Under the pieces are notes generated by a model. It saw only the letters and a list, made by a program, of their open reading frames with translations, did not search any database and was not told the DNA's origin. 38,739 bases of DNA, taken from Streptomyces sp. SM1 (lineage in GTDB: Bacteria; Actinomycetota; Actinomycetes; Streptomycetales; Streptomycetaceae). The translations under genes and the position numbers were made by a program. Positions 25,721 to 34,011 of this stretch are shown one piece after another. The stretch spans positions 1 through 38,739 of the forward strand of contig NZ_NEUB01000847.1 of NCBI RefSeq assembly GCF_002910825.1. Reading direction: 5' to 3'. The number at the start of each line of letters is the position of its first letter. Position 1 is the first letter of the stretch.

Positions 25721-26655
25721 CCGGGACAGAGGTCGCCGACGGCGTCGTCGTGGTGACCATCCCGATGTCGCCCGGGCTGAGCACGGCCGCGGTCGTCCTG
25801 TCAGGAGATCGCACCGTGCTGGTAGACACCGGGACAGCCACCTCGGGCCCGGAACTCATCGACACGTGCGTCGCGCATCGTGGTCTGCCTCCCGTGACCA
25901 CCATCATGTGCACACACTTTCACCATGACCATACGGGCGGACTCGCGCAGTTGAGCCGTGACGCACACGTCACAGTCCACGCGCACGTCGCCGAGAGCGG
26001 CCTGGTCGCGGACCCAAGGGGCTTCACGACCGCGATGAGCGGCCTCGGCATCGACCTGACGCCCCCAGTGAGCATCGGGACCCGGGTCAGCCCGGTACTC
26101 GACGGCTTCCGTATCCCGGTAGGGGGCCGGACGTGGGAAGTCGTCCACGTGCCCGGGCACACCTGGGGTCATGTGGCCCTGTGGTCCCAGACGGAACGGA
26201 TGCTCATCGCCGGCGACGCAGTCCAGGGCCCGGGAGTGCCGTTCACCGGAACCCTGGGTCAGGGGACCGGACTGCCGTACTACCTCGACGTCGCCGCCTA
26301 CCGGAGCAGCCTCGAACGGATGCGACGCCTCGAGCCCCGCACCCTGGTGCTGGCTCACGAGAACCCTGCGTGGGGCGCGGGCATCATCGAAGGTGCCGCT
26401 GCCGTCGAGGAAGCCCTGTTGAGCTCGGCGCGCCAGGTGGAAGAGGTGCACGGGTGGGTTCTCGACGCCCTGGGTGCACGACCCCGCCCGGTGCACGAGG
26501 TCACGGCCGATGCGTGCTCCGCAGGCGGGATCGGCCGGGTCGCCCCCCAGGCCGAACTGACCGTGCGCGCACACCTGGCACTCCTGCGCACCAAAGGGGT
26601 TGCCCGGCTCGGTCCTGACGGGTGGGCTTTGGTCCCGGGTTCCGACCAGCCCTGA
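25717..26655 (+). CDS. Metallo-beta-lactamase-fold hydrolase
   Basis: A 312-aa protein starting at GTG 25717 (GTGA overlap with the sulfatase gene). The zinc motif is CTHFHHDHTGG (H67, H69, D71, H72), with further ligands in HVPGHTWGHVALW and LIAGDAVQGPG, and a late His in LVLAHENPAW. The last about 80 residues form a helical or winged-helix-like tail typical of the LACTB2/glyoxalase-II-like group. The position between sulfatase and FGE suggests a part in the same pathway, for example lactone or ester hydrolysis, but no substrate can be named. Confidence 0.8.
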   Translation: MTGTEVADGVVVVTIPMSPGLSTAAVVLSGDRTVLVDTGTATSGPELIDTCVAHRGLPPVTTIMCTHFHHDHTGGLAQLSRDAHVTVHAHVAESGLVADPRGFTTAMSGLGIDLTPPVSIGTRVSPVLDGFRIPVGGRTWEVVHVPGHTWGHVALWSQTERMLIAGDAVQGPGVPFTGTLGQGTGLPYYLDVAAYRSSLERMRRLEPRTLVLAHENPAWGAGIIEGAAAVEEALLSSARQVEEVHGWVLDALGARPRPVHEVTADACSAGGIGRVAPQAELTVRAHLALLRTKGVARLGPDGWALVPGSDQP

Positions 26656-26712
26656 CGGTGAAGCATCAGACGGACCGCAGTCATTCGAGTAACGGATTGG
26701 AGAGAGGCGAGC

Positions 26713-27789
26713 ATGGAGTCAGAGACCCCTCGGGCTTCTGCGGCCGCCGGCGGCTCGATGGACACGCTGACCGAACTTGTGACGCTGCCCGCAGGCCGGT
26801 TCCGCATGGGATCCACCGACTTCTACCCCGACGAGGGACCGGTGCGTGAGGTGGAAGTGGCATCGTTCGCGATCGAGCGGCATTCGGTGACCAACGCCCA
26901 GTTCGCCGTGTTCGTCGAGGTCACAGGATACGTGACTGTGGCCGAGCAGGCTCCGGACCCGCGACTCTACCCCGGGGCCGACCCCGACCTGCTCGTGCCG
27001 GGGGGCCTGGTGTTCACCCCGACAAGGGGCCCGGTACCGCTTGACCGATGGGATCAATGGTGGCGCTGGGTTCCCGGAGCGTCGTGGTGCCACCCGCGTG
27101 GACCGGGCAGCGACCTGGCAGGCCTGGCCGACCACCCGGTGGTCCTCGTCGCCTACGAGGACGCGCTCGCCTACGCGACATGGGCCGGGCGCCGTCTAGC
27201 CACCGAAGCCGAGTTCGAGTACGCGGCCTGCGCCGGCAACGACGGCAGCACCTACGCATGGGGCGAGGACCTCCACCCCGGGGGTCGTCTCATGGCTAAC
27301 ACGTGGCAGGGACGGTTCCCCTACCTCAACACAGGGGCGCGGGGATGGATCGGCACCTCACCTGTGACCGCCTTCCCCGCCAACGCCTACGGTCTGCACG
27401 ACCTCATCGGCAACACCTGGGAGTGGACGAGCACGTACTACGCCGTCGGGGAAGACCGCGCCCACGCCCACGCGGTCGACCGGCCTGCTCCGGCTGCCTC
27501 GGCGCCGAACTCGGAGGTGACTCGCGCCGTGCCCTCCTGCTGCACTCCTGCCTTGCCGCTGTCGGTGGATGAAAGGGATTCGGGGCTGGGGGCGAGGCTA
27601 GGGTCGGAGGCCGCCGTGGCTCGTGGGTCGACAGCTCCCGGAGAGCTGTTGCCGCGCCGTGTCCTCAAGGGCGGTTCCCACCTCTGCGCGCCGGAGTACT
27701 GCCTGCGCTACCGACCCGCAGCGCGCTCGCCCCAGTCAGTCGACTCCGCCACGAGCCACACCGGATTCCGCTGCGCGGCCACAAGGTGA
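26713..27789 (+). CDS. Formylglycine-generating enzyme for the sulfatase
   Basis: A 358-aa FGE/SUMF1-family protein starting at ATG 26713, five bases after GAGAGG. It shows FRMGSTDFYPDEGPVREVEV, then NAQFAVFVEVTGYVT, RLATEAEFEYAA, GNTWEWTSTYY and the C-terminal KGGSHLCAPEYCLRYRPAAR. The two copper-binding catalytic cysteines (about C325 and C330) are both present, so it should be active and aerobic. It oxidises the Cys of CxPSR motifs to formylglycine; the sulfatase in this operon has exactly that motif. A Ser/Ala-rich linker of about 50 residues (positions about 255-305) is longer than usual. It probably ends the operon. From 27790 to 27989 I see no gene, only a weak 8-base inverted repeat (27874-27881 with 27916-27923). 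Confidence 0.92.
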   Translation: MESETPRASAAAGGSMDTLTELVTLPAGRFRMGSTDFYPDEGPVREVEVASFAIERHSVTNAQFAVFVEVTGYVTVAEQAPDPRLYPGADPDLLVPGGLVFTPTRGPVPLDRWDQWWRWVPGASWCHPRGPGSDLAGLADHPVVLVAYEDALAYATWAGRRLATEAEFEYAACAGNDGSTYAWGEDLHPGGRLMANTWQGRFPYLNTGARGWIGTSPVTAFPANAYGLHDLIGNTWEWTSTYYAVGEDRAHAHAVDRPAPAASAPNSEVTRAVPSCCTPALPLSVDERDSGLGARLGSEAAVARGSTAPGELLPRRVLKGGSHLCAPEYCLRYRPAARSPQSVDSATSHTGFRCAATR

Positions 27790-27989
27790 TTCCGCTCGCC
27801 GGCCCGGCAGACACACTTCCATCGACGCGTTGTCCGAGGCGTATGCGCCCCTGTGCACCTGACTCGAGCGGCCGTGCCCCTCCGACACGGAGATCGCTGA
27901 GAGCCAGGACAGAGCAGGGGCACCGAGCCGCCTTGAGCCACGCTCCGTCCGAGTGACATCCGATTGCCCGTCCCACGACCATGACAATC

Positions 27990-28022
27990 GTCAAGCCACC
28001 GCACTCCGCAGTGCGGCTTGAC
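27990..28022 (+). promoter_or_regulatory. Palindromic hairpin just before the DUF202 ribosome site
   Basis: An inner stem CCGCACT/AGTGCGG with a 4-base loop is extended by GTCAAG/CTTGAC, with a 3-base bulge on the left. The structure ends two bases before AGGAGA, the ribosome site of the next gene. It could be an operator or an mRNA structure affecting translation. It does not resemble the IclR sites. Confidence 0.5.
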
Positions 28023-28034
28023 ACAGGAGAACAT

Positions 28035-28412
28035 ATGAGTGGCCGCGAGGACACCGGCACACGGCGCTTTCCCACAGCCGTTTACGGTGCGGGGGAGGAC
28101 CCCGACCCCAGGTTCAGCCTTGCCAACGAACGTACCTTTCTCGCCTGGATCCGTACAGCGCTGGCGTTCCTGGCCGGCGGCTTGGCCGTTGAGGCTCTGC
28201 AGGTGCCTATTGCCACGAGCATGCGAGGCGCCATCGCCGTACTGCTTGTACTCGCTGGCATCGCGGCGTCGGCCCAAGCGTGGACCGGCTGGATCCGAAC
28301 AGAGAAGGCACTGCGATGTCTGACACCGCTTCCATCCTCGGGCCTCAAACTGCCGATCGCCGTCATCCTCGGCATCGTCGCAGCGGCCGTCCTCGTTGGC
28401 GTCGTGCTATGA
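28035..28412 (+). CDS. DUF202 (YidH-type) membrane protein 1
   Basis: A 125-aa small membrane protein starting at ATG 28035, five bases after AGGAG. The DUF202 signature is plain: RFSLANERTFLAWIRTALAFLAGGLAVE. Three membrane helices follow from it (AWIRTALAFLAGGL, AIAVLLVLAGIAASAQ, LPIAVILGIVAAAVLVGVVL). The function of DUF202 proteins is unknown. It overlaps the next gene, also DUF202, so the two probably form a complex. They do not belong to the carrageenan pathway on present evidence. Confidence 0.85.
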   Translation: MSGREDTGTRRFPTAVYGAGEDPDPRFSLANERTFLAWIRTALAFLAGGLAVEALQVPIATSMRGAIAVLLVLAGIAASAQAWTGWIRTEKALRCLTPLPSSGLKLPIAVILGIVAAAVLVGVVL

Positions 28413-28765
28413 CCGGTCCGGCCGGCCGGCACAGGCATCTGCCCGCCGACCCTGGCCTCCAGGCCGAACGCACGTCGCTGTCGTGGAGACGCACCGCGAT
28501 GTCGGTCGCGGTTGGATCGCTCGTCGGCCTCAAGGTGCTCCCGCCGCACCTCGGCGTCCTCGGCTACGTCTTCTGCGTATTGGGCCTGATGTGGAGCGCA
28601 GACCTAGCCCGAGCGGCGCGCCACCGCTACTGGCAGGGAGACGCACTGTTGCGGGCCGCCGCGCCCCGCGATGCCGGGCCGACCGTGGCACGTACCGCGG
28701 CCATGACTCTCGCTGCATCCGTCGCCGCGCTGACCACGGTCGTCGCCACTGCGCTCACGACCTGA
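28409..28765 (+). CDS. DUF202 membrane protein 2
   Basis: A 118-aa protein overlapping the first DUF202 gene (ATGA). It shows a shorter version of the motif (LQAERTSLSWRRTAMSVAVG) and three hydrophobic segments. Pairs of a YidH-like and a shorter DUF202 protein are common in actinobacteria. The gene ends 16 bases before the first tRNA-derived repeat, so it lies next to an integration boundary. Confidence 0.8.
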   Translation: MTGPAGRHRHLPADPGLQAERTSLSWRRTAMSVAVGSLVGLKVLPPHLGVLGYVFCVLGLMWSADLARAARHRYWQGDALLRAAAPRDAGPTVARTAAMTLAASVAALTTVVATALTT

Positions 28766-28780
28766 GCCCCGGTATGAGCC

Positions 28781-28860
28781 GGAAGGCGGCTCCACGGTAA
28801 ACCCCAGGGCAGGGCTTCTTACCTCGGGTTTCTCGTTTCACGTGACCTTGGATGCCTGGG
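28781..28860 (+). repeat. Decayed tRNA-Thr 3'-end copy (repeat A)
   Basis: GGAAGGCGGCTCCA keeps the 3' acceptor strand and CCA of tRNA-Thr. It is followed by an imperfect version of the post-tRNA terminator and by CGTTTCACGTGACCTTGGA, which matches repeats B and C. Everything 5' of the acceptor strand is missing. It probably marks the right end of an older integration. Confidence 0.65.
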
Positions 28861-28982
28861 TGCCCTGATTGGCTCTTGGTCGTTGGGTTCCTGCAAAAGC
28901 CTCCCTCCCGCTTCCCAGAGGACCGACTCGACGGGGATCGGGCTGCGACGATCGCGCGAAACGAACTCAATGCCGAGCGTAG

Positions 28983-29274
28983 CGGTGGACAGCCGGTGGA
29001 CAGACGCCTTTGGACGGTGTGACACGGAGCAGCACAGCCCAACCCGGGAAACCTGCCCTGATCAGCGGAAACGTCACGAGGCGGTACGACGCGACACCAG
29101 GAAACATGATCGCCCCCGGTCTCGTAATGCGTAGGTCTCGGGTTCGAATCCCGAAGGCGGCTCCATGATGAACCCCAGGTTGGGCCTCTGACCTGGGGTT
29201 TCTTCGTTTCTTTGACCTTGGAATTCAGGCCAATCGGACACTCGCATCCTACGCATCGCAATGCGTAGGTCATA
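28983..29274 (+). repeat. att-like direct repeat B with tRNA-Thr(CGT) 3' half
   Basis: A 292-bp unit repeated at 37180-37471 with the same internal spacing. From left: a GGTGGACAGCCGGTGGAC stretch, about 115 bp of moderately similar sequence, then 48 bp (29118-29165) identical in both copies. Those 48 bp are the 3' half of tRNA-Thr from the anticodon loop CTCGTAA through the T arm to CCA. A terminator and a hairpin CCTACGCAT-CGCA-ATGCGTAGG (29248-29269) follow. The D arm and 5' half are absent, so this is not a tRNA gene. It fits an attR-type remnant. Confidence 0.75.
29171..29200 (+). terminator. Terminator following tRNA-Thr remnant B
   Basis: A perfect 10-base stem AACCCCAGGT/ACCTGGGGTT with a 10-base loop is followed by a T-rich stretch (TCTTCGTTTCTTT). 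This is the natural terminator of the tRNA gene, carried along with the att segment. Confidence 0.75.
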
Positions 29275-29658
29275 GGTTCACCTGCCGTTGGCAGCGAAGT
29301 GCGCCAAGGCCCTGAACTGCGGTTTTGGCATGTCGGCTGGTTGGGTTGATCAGGCGGAGACGGTCTCCGGTGGACAGCCGGTGGACGGCTGTGCGTGATA
29401 CGTCGTCAGAAGTCTCCTGCTGTCCTCGACCAACGCGGTCGCCTTGTTCGATCGAAGGCGGGTGGGGGGCGATGTGGGGACTTGTGTCGTTCTGACAGAC
29501 GCGGGACGCGTCACGGCGCCTGCGGAACGGGTGCGGGCATCGCTTCGGGCTGCGTGAGCTCAGCGTCGGCCCGCGCCAGGTCGTCGCGCCCGGACGGGAA
29601 CCCCTGCCCGTGGGAGGATCGGCAGGCGGACCAGAGCGTGGAAGAGGTGATCACGTTG

Positions 29659-30911
29659 GTGGCGGACAAGTCGATGGCGCAGCGCCTGCTGGGCTGGCTG
29701 GTGCCGGACGGCGCCGCGCTCGGCGTGCTCTCGGCGGCCGAGATCGAACGCTTCTGCTGGTACGAGCTGCCCCGCAAGTGGCACGCGGACACCCTTGAGC
29801 AGCGGCGTGCGGTCGCGGTCCTGGGAGACCTACTGGCCGGGGCCGGCCGCGTTCGGGCCGCCGCTGTGTGCACGAGCACGATCACCGCTCAGGTACTGGA
29901 GGCCTGGCAGTGCTCCGAGGAGGCGGGTTTCGCGGCCTACCGCAAGGCCGCGGGTGCCTCGCCCACTACCCCGCCGGACGTACCCGAGCTGAGCTGGGGC
30001 CAGGTCATGGGCATCCAGGAAGCGCTGGCCCGCGCCAACCTCGAACGTCGACTGGAGCAGGCCCTGGACGAGGGCGAGCTCGCCCCGGAAGCGCGTACGT
30101 TCCCGGCCGCGCGCCGACGGTTCGCCCAGCATTGGCTCACCACAGCGCAGCCCGTGTTCGACGGCCGTGCCCCGCTGGAGGGCGTGCGCCGCGAACGGCG
30201 CGAGTTGTGGGCCGAGGCGCCCCGGCCGAGCGCCGCGCCCTGCTCGCCGCCGTCCTGCCTGCCCTGGAGGAATCTTCCACGGCACCTGTGGACACGGCTG
30301 AACCGCTGCGGTGGCTGCTGGAGCAGATCGGTGACGGCGTCACCCTGACTCAGGCCGGCTACCTGCCGCGGGAACTGGTGGCTGCCGCGTTCGACCGCTA
30401 CCCGCACTGGTACCCGATCGGCAAGGGGCCGCGCTCGGAGGCGGACCTGTTTCAGCTGGCCGCCCTGCACGAACTCGCCCGCACCCATCGGCTGGTGACC
30501 AAGCGCCATCGCACGCTCAAGCTCTCGGCTGCCGGTCGTGTTCAGCTGACGGACCACCAGCTGCGCCAGCACACGGCCGCGCTGTCCTGGCTCGGCACCA
30601 CAGCAGCTGAGCGGCAGTTTGCCGAGTGCGCCCTGGGCGCACTGTGGCCGGAGCCCCGGCTCCGACGGGACCTGCGCGATGTCATCCATCCGGTGCTTGC
30701 CGCGTGCTTCTCCCGCGGTGACGGCGCCGCGATGGAGGTGGAGGACACCGAGCGGCTGCTGTGGAGGTTCTGGCACACCGGCCGCGAACTCGGCTACCTC
30801 GACGAGCGGGAACGGGTCATCGATGCCCCGATCTCCCTGTCCGCCACCGGCCGACCTGCCGCCCTCGCCGTGCTCCGTCTCCTGGCCGAGGGCCCACGCG
30901 ACCACATCTGA
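29659..30911 (+). pseudogene. Unknown protein with TQAGYLP domain, frameshifted
   Basis: Two frames together make one protein of about 417 aa. The first starts near TTG 29656 or GTG 29659 (GAAGAGG upstream) and encodes a helical region (MAQRLLGWLVPDGAALGVL, then FCWYELPRKW). The second continues to 30911 with VTLTQAGYLPRELVAAAF, a segment I recall from C-terminal domains of actinobacterial pRiA4b ORF-3-like proteins, and a helical tail. The frame changes near 30220-30232, where one base appears to be lost in a GC-rich run (GCGCCCCGGCC). I cannot assign a function. The 7-base gap to the convergent next gene and its island setting suggest cargo linked to the SNF2 helicase. Confidence 0.6.
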
Positions 30912-30918
30912 GTGCGCC

Positions 30919-32088
30919 TCAGCGGGCTATCAGACCGGCGTCGGTGAAGCGCCGCATCAGCGAGGGCTTGCCGTGGTGCTGTTCGCGCAGGTTGTGCAGG
31001 CGTCGGGCGAACTCCTCGGGGGTGCCCACCCGGTCGTGGACCTCACGGAGATCCTTCAGCAGGGCGACGGCGGCGTCGTAGGGTCCCGGCTGCTTCTGCC
31101 CGATCAGGCGGGCGATGTCCTGCCAGGCTTGCTGGGCGTTCTCGGCCAGGCGGTCCAGGTGGCTCTCGCGAGCGCGCAGTTCGGATCGGAGGGCCCGGGC
31201 GCGGGCTTGCTCACGCTGCCTGGCGTGCTCGCTGCGCACCTCGTGGGCGGCGTCGAGGAGTTCCGCAGCCGAACGGCGACGCGCGGCTGCGGACGGTTCG
31301 GCCGCGCCGCGGGACGCGGCGCGGTGGCGGGCCAGCAGGGTGGGACCGGGCTGCGGGGCGGTGCCCAGGGCGGCGTCCAGCAGCAGGGAGTCCTTCTCAT
31401 GCGCCGGCAGGGCGCGGATCCAGGTGGCGAGGGCGTCCTTGTCGACCGCCGGGGAGGGGGCGGCACCGCTGGCGCGGGCTGCCGCGGTGAGCAGCTGCGG
31501 GTCGACCTGGAGGAACTCGGCCAGCGCCTACTGGGGGCCGGTGAGCCGGCCCAGGCCGGCCGGCACGGGCGGCTCGATGGTGGAGGCGTACTCGTCCTCG
31601 TCGACGTCCTCCTCCAGTTCCCAGCGGGTGAGTCCGGAGAGCCAGGCCAGATAGAGGGGACGCAGGTCGCCTGCGGCGAGTTCGGTACGCAAGGAGGTGA
31701 ACGAGGCGAGGGTGAAGGAGGTCTCGAAGTCCCACTCGCCGCCGTCCTCGGCCGCGTAGGAGAAGTCGAGCAGCGCATGTCCTTTCCTGGTCCAGCAGGA
31801 CAAGGCCTCTTCCCAGCGGTACGGTTCGGCGCTGCGCGCGGACAGCAGCGTGGTGGGCAGGCGCAGCATCAGGCGCCGCGAACCCCAGTTGGCGAAGTAC
31901 AGGTGGGCGTCGTACAGCCGCTCCATCAGTCTGCGCTCGTCACCGCGGAAGTTGCCGTAGTGGTATTCGTTGACGAAGTGCGTCGCGCTGATCCGGGCCC
32001 GGCTCGACAGTGCCCGCACCCCTTCGAGCTCGTTCTTCGTCAACGGCCGGCCGATGGCCTGGAACTCGTAGTACTGGTACTCGCTCAC
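30919..32088 (-). pseudogene. Unknown protein with an in-frame TAG
   Basis: The frame from ATG 32088 encodes MSEYQYYEFQAIGRPLTK and continues to 31528, where it meets TAG. The same frame stays open beyond it and ends at 30919 with a charged coiled-coil tail (RALRSELRARESHLDRLAEN, then YDAAVALLKDLREVHDRVG). The residue before the stop is Gln (CAG), and the family I recall continues without a break, so a CAG to TAG change is the simple explanation. Without it the product would be 389 aa. The family is known to me only as hypothetical proteins in actinobacteria, sometimes near SWIM-domain genes. It stands divergent from the SNF2 gene, with 171 bases between. Confidence 0.65.
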
Positions 32089-32259
32089 GGCCGCGGATCC
32101 TATCGACCGGCACTTCGGCGCGTTTCGCGAGGGCGGCGCCGTCCACCTTTCGGGTGAGGCGAAGGTTACGGTTCTGGCGACGTCGCCGGTAACTTGGACC
32201 GCACGGGTGACGGAGCGTGCCCGTTGCCGTCTGTACGCCTTTCCCCCCAGCGAGGTCGC

Positions 32260-34011
32260 TTGAATACCGCCGCCACCCGTCCCGCCGCCGTGGACAGCTC
32301 GGCCCCAGGGCCCGAATCACTGCCCGACGCGTTCGCGGCCTTGGTGGACCGACTGGGCACGGCTCCGGTGGATCCGGCCACCTCGGTGCTGGTGGACGCG
32401 GCGGTGGGGGTGTGGCGCAGGCCCGGTTTCGACTCCTTCCTGTCACTGCCGCAGCTGTCGTTCACGCCCTTCGAGTATCAGATGCAGACCGCGCGGACAG
32501 TGCTGCGGCGGATGCGCGGCCGGGCGATCCTGGCCGACGAGGTGGGGCTGGGCAAGACCATCGAGGCGGGTCTGGTGCTGTCCGAGCTGCGGATGCGGGG
32601 GTTGGCGGAGCGGACGCTGGTGCTCACCCCGGCCGGGTTGGTGGAGCAGTGGCGCGAGGAGTTGGAGCGCAAGTTCGGACTGCCGACGGTGATCGCCCGG
32701 GGCCGGGAGTGGGCAGACGCGGGAGCGGGCGCGGACGCGGAGCGGCCGGTGGTGCTGGCCTCGATCGCCTCCGCGCGCCGGGAGCCGCTGAAGTCCCGGC
32801 TGACCGCAGGGCAGTGGGATGTGGTGGTGGCGGACGAGGCACACCGGTTGCGCAATCCCCGCAGCGCCTCGGGGAAGCTCGCCCGGGCCTTGCGTGCCCG
32901 CTATCTGCTGCTGCTCACCGCGACTCCGGTGGAGAACCGGTTGCAGGACCTGTACGAGCTGGTGAGCCTGGTCTCGCCCGGGTTGCTGGGTACGCCCGCG
33001 CAGTTCCGCCAGCGGCACGCCGGGGCCGGGACGGATACATCGGCGCCGCGCAACCTGGCCGAGTTGCGGGCCCGTACCCGCGAGGTGATGGTCCGTCACC
33101 GGCGCAGCGAGGTCGAGGTGCTGCTGCCGCAGCGGCTCGCCGAGACGGTACTGGTGGAGCCCTCGCCCAAGGAGGCAGAGCTTTACGCGGGAATCGCGGC
33201 CGGAATCAGGGCCGAGGCCAAGGACGCGTCCCCGGCGCGGCTGCTGACTCTGCGCGGGCTGACCCGGCTGGCCGGGTCGAGCCCGCAGGCTGCCGCGCCG
33301 ACCCTGGCCAAGGCGGGCTGGCCGAACCTGGCTGCGCTGGCCCGGGAGATCGAGGGGTCCACCAAGGCCGATCTCCTGCTGGAGCGGCTGCGCCGGCACA
33401 CCGGACGGGGGGAGAAGGTGCTGGTGTTCACCGCCTTCCGGCAGACCCTGGACGCGCTTGCCGCTCGGCTGGAGCGCGAGGGCGTCGAGGCGGCGGTCTA
33501 CCACGGCAGCCTCTCGCGCAGGGGCAAGGAGGCGGCGGTGGCGGCCTTCCGCGACTCCGCGCCGGTACTGCTGTCCACGGAGTCCGCCGGAGAAGGCCGC
33601 AATCTGCAGTTCTGTCATGTAATGGTCAATGTGGACCTGCCGTGGAACCCCATGCAGATCGAACAGCGCCTGGGCCGACTGCACCGTGTGGGGCAGGAGC
33701 ACGACGTGGTGCTGACCAATCTGGTCGCCCGGGGCACCATCGAGCAGCGGATCCTCCACGTCCTCGAATCCAAGATCAATCTGTTTGAGTTGGTCGTCGG
33801 TGAACTCGACATGATCCTGGGCCGGGTGGACGAGGACTTCGACTTCGAAGCCTCTGTCTTCGACGCCTTCGCCACCGCCCAGGACGACGCGGAGTTCGAC
33901 GAGCGCCTGGAGCGATTGGGCGAGCAGTTGGTCGGCGCCCGCACGGACTACCTGGACAGCCGCAGCGCGGTCGATGCACTGGTCGGCGACGAGAGGGAGG
34001 CGGGCCGGTGA
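32260..34011 (+). CDS. SNF2/RapA-like DEAD/DEAH helicase
   Basis: A 583-aa superfamily 2 ATPase. TTG 32260 is preferred (GAGG four to five bases upstream); TTG 32194 is an alternative. Motifs: Q-type LTF-like entry FTPFEYQMQTA, Walker A DEVGLGKTIEAGL (about residues 96-100), LVLTPAGLVEQW, Walker B DEAHRLRN (about 192-195), LLTATPVENRLQDLYEL, LVFTAFRQTLDALA, and motif VI RLGRLHRVGQ. The gene overlaps the next one (GTGA), so the two probably act together. SNF2 helicases of this kind occur in several phage-defence and chromatin-remodelling-like systems, but the neighbours do not match a defence system I can name. Confidence 0.88.
   Translation: MNTAATRPAAVDSSAPGPESLPDAFAALVDRLGTAPVDPATSVLVDAAVGVWRRPGFDSFLSLPQLSFTPFEYQMQTARTVLRRMRGRAILADEVGLGKTIEAGLVLSELRMRGLAERTLVLTPAGLVEQWREELERKFGLPTVIARGREWADAGAGADAERPVVLASIASARREPLKSRLTAGQWDVVVADEAHRLRNPRSASGKLARALRARYLLLLTATPVENRLQDLYELVSLVSPGLLGTPAQFRQRHAGAGTDTSAPRNLAELRARTREVMVRHRRSEVEVLLPQRLAETVLVEPSPKEAELYAGIAAGIRAEAKDASPARLLTLRGLTRLAGSSPQAAAPTLAKAGWPNLAALAREIEGSTKADLLLERLRRHTGRGEKVLVFTAFRQTLDALAARLEREGVEAAVYHGSLSRRGKEAAVAAFRDSAPVLLSTESAGEGRNLQFCHVMVNVDLPWNPMQIEQRLGRLHRVGQEHDVVLTNLVARGTIEQRILHVLESKINLFELVVGELDMILGRVDEDFDFEASVFDAFATAQDDAEFDERLERLGEQLVGARTDYLDSRSAVDALVGDEREAGR

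Noticed and set aside
29118..29165. A complete tRNA-Thr gene
   Set aside because: Only the part from the anticodon loop to CCA is present. The 5' acceptor strand and D arm are missing here and at 37315-37362.
28755..29273. A leftward 172-aa frame containing RLRDSNPRPTHYE
   Set aside because: This string and the related GFEPETYALR are antisense translations of tRNA T arms and acceptor ends, a frequent false protein. The stretch is the tRNA-derived repeat region; the same applies at 37219-37557.
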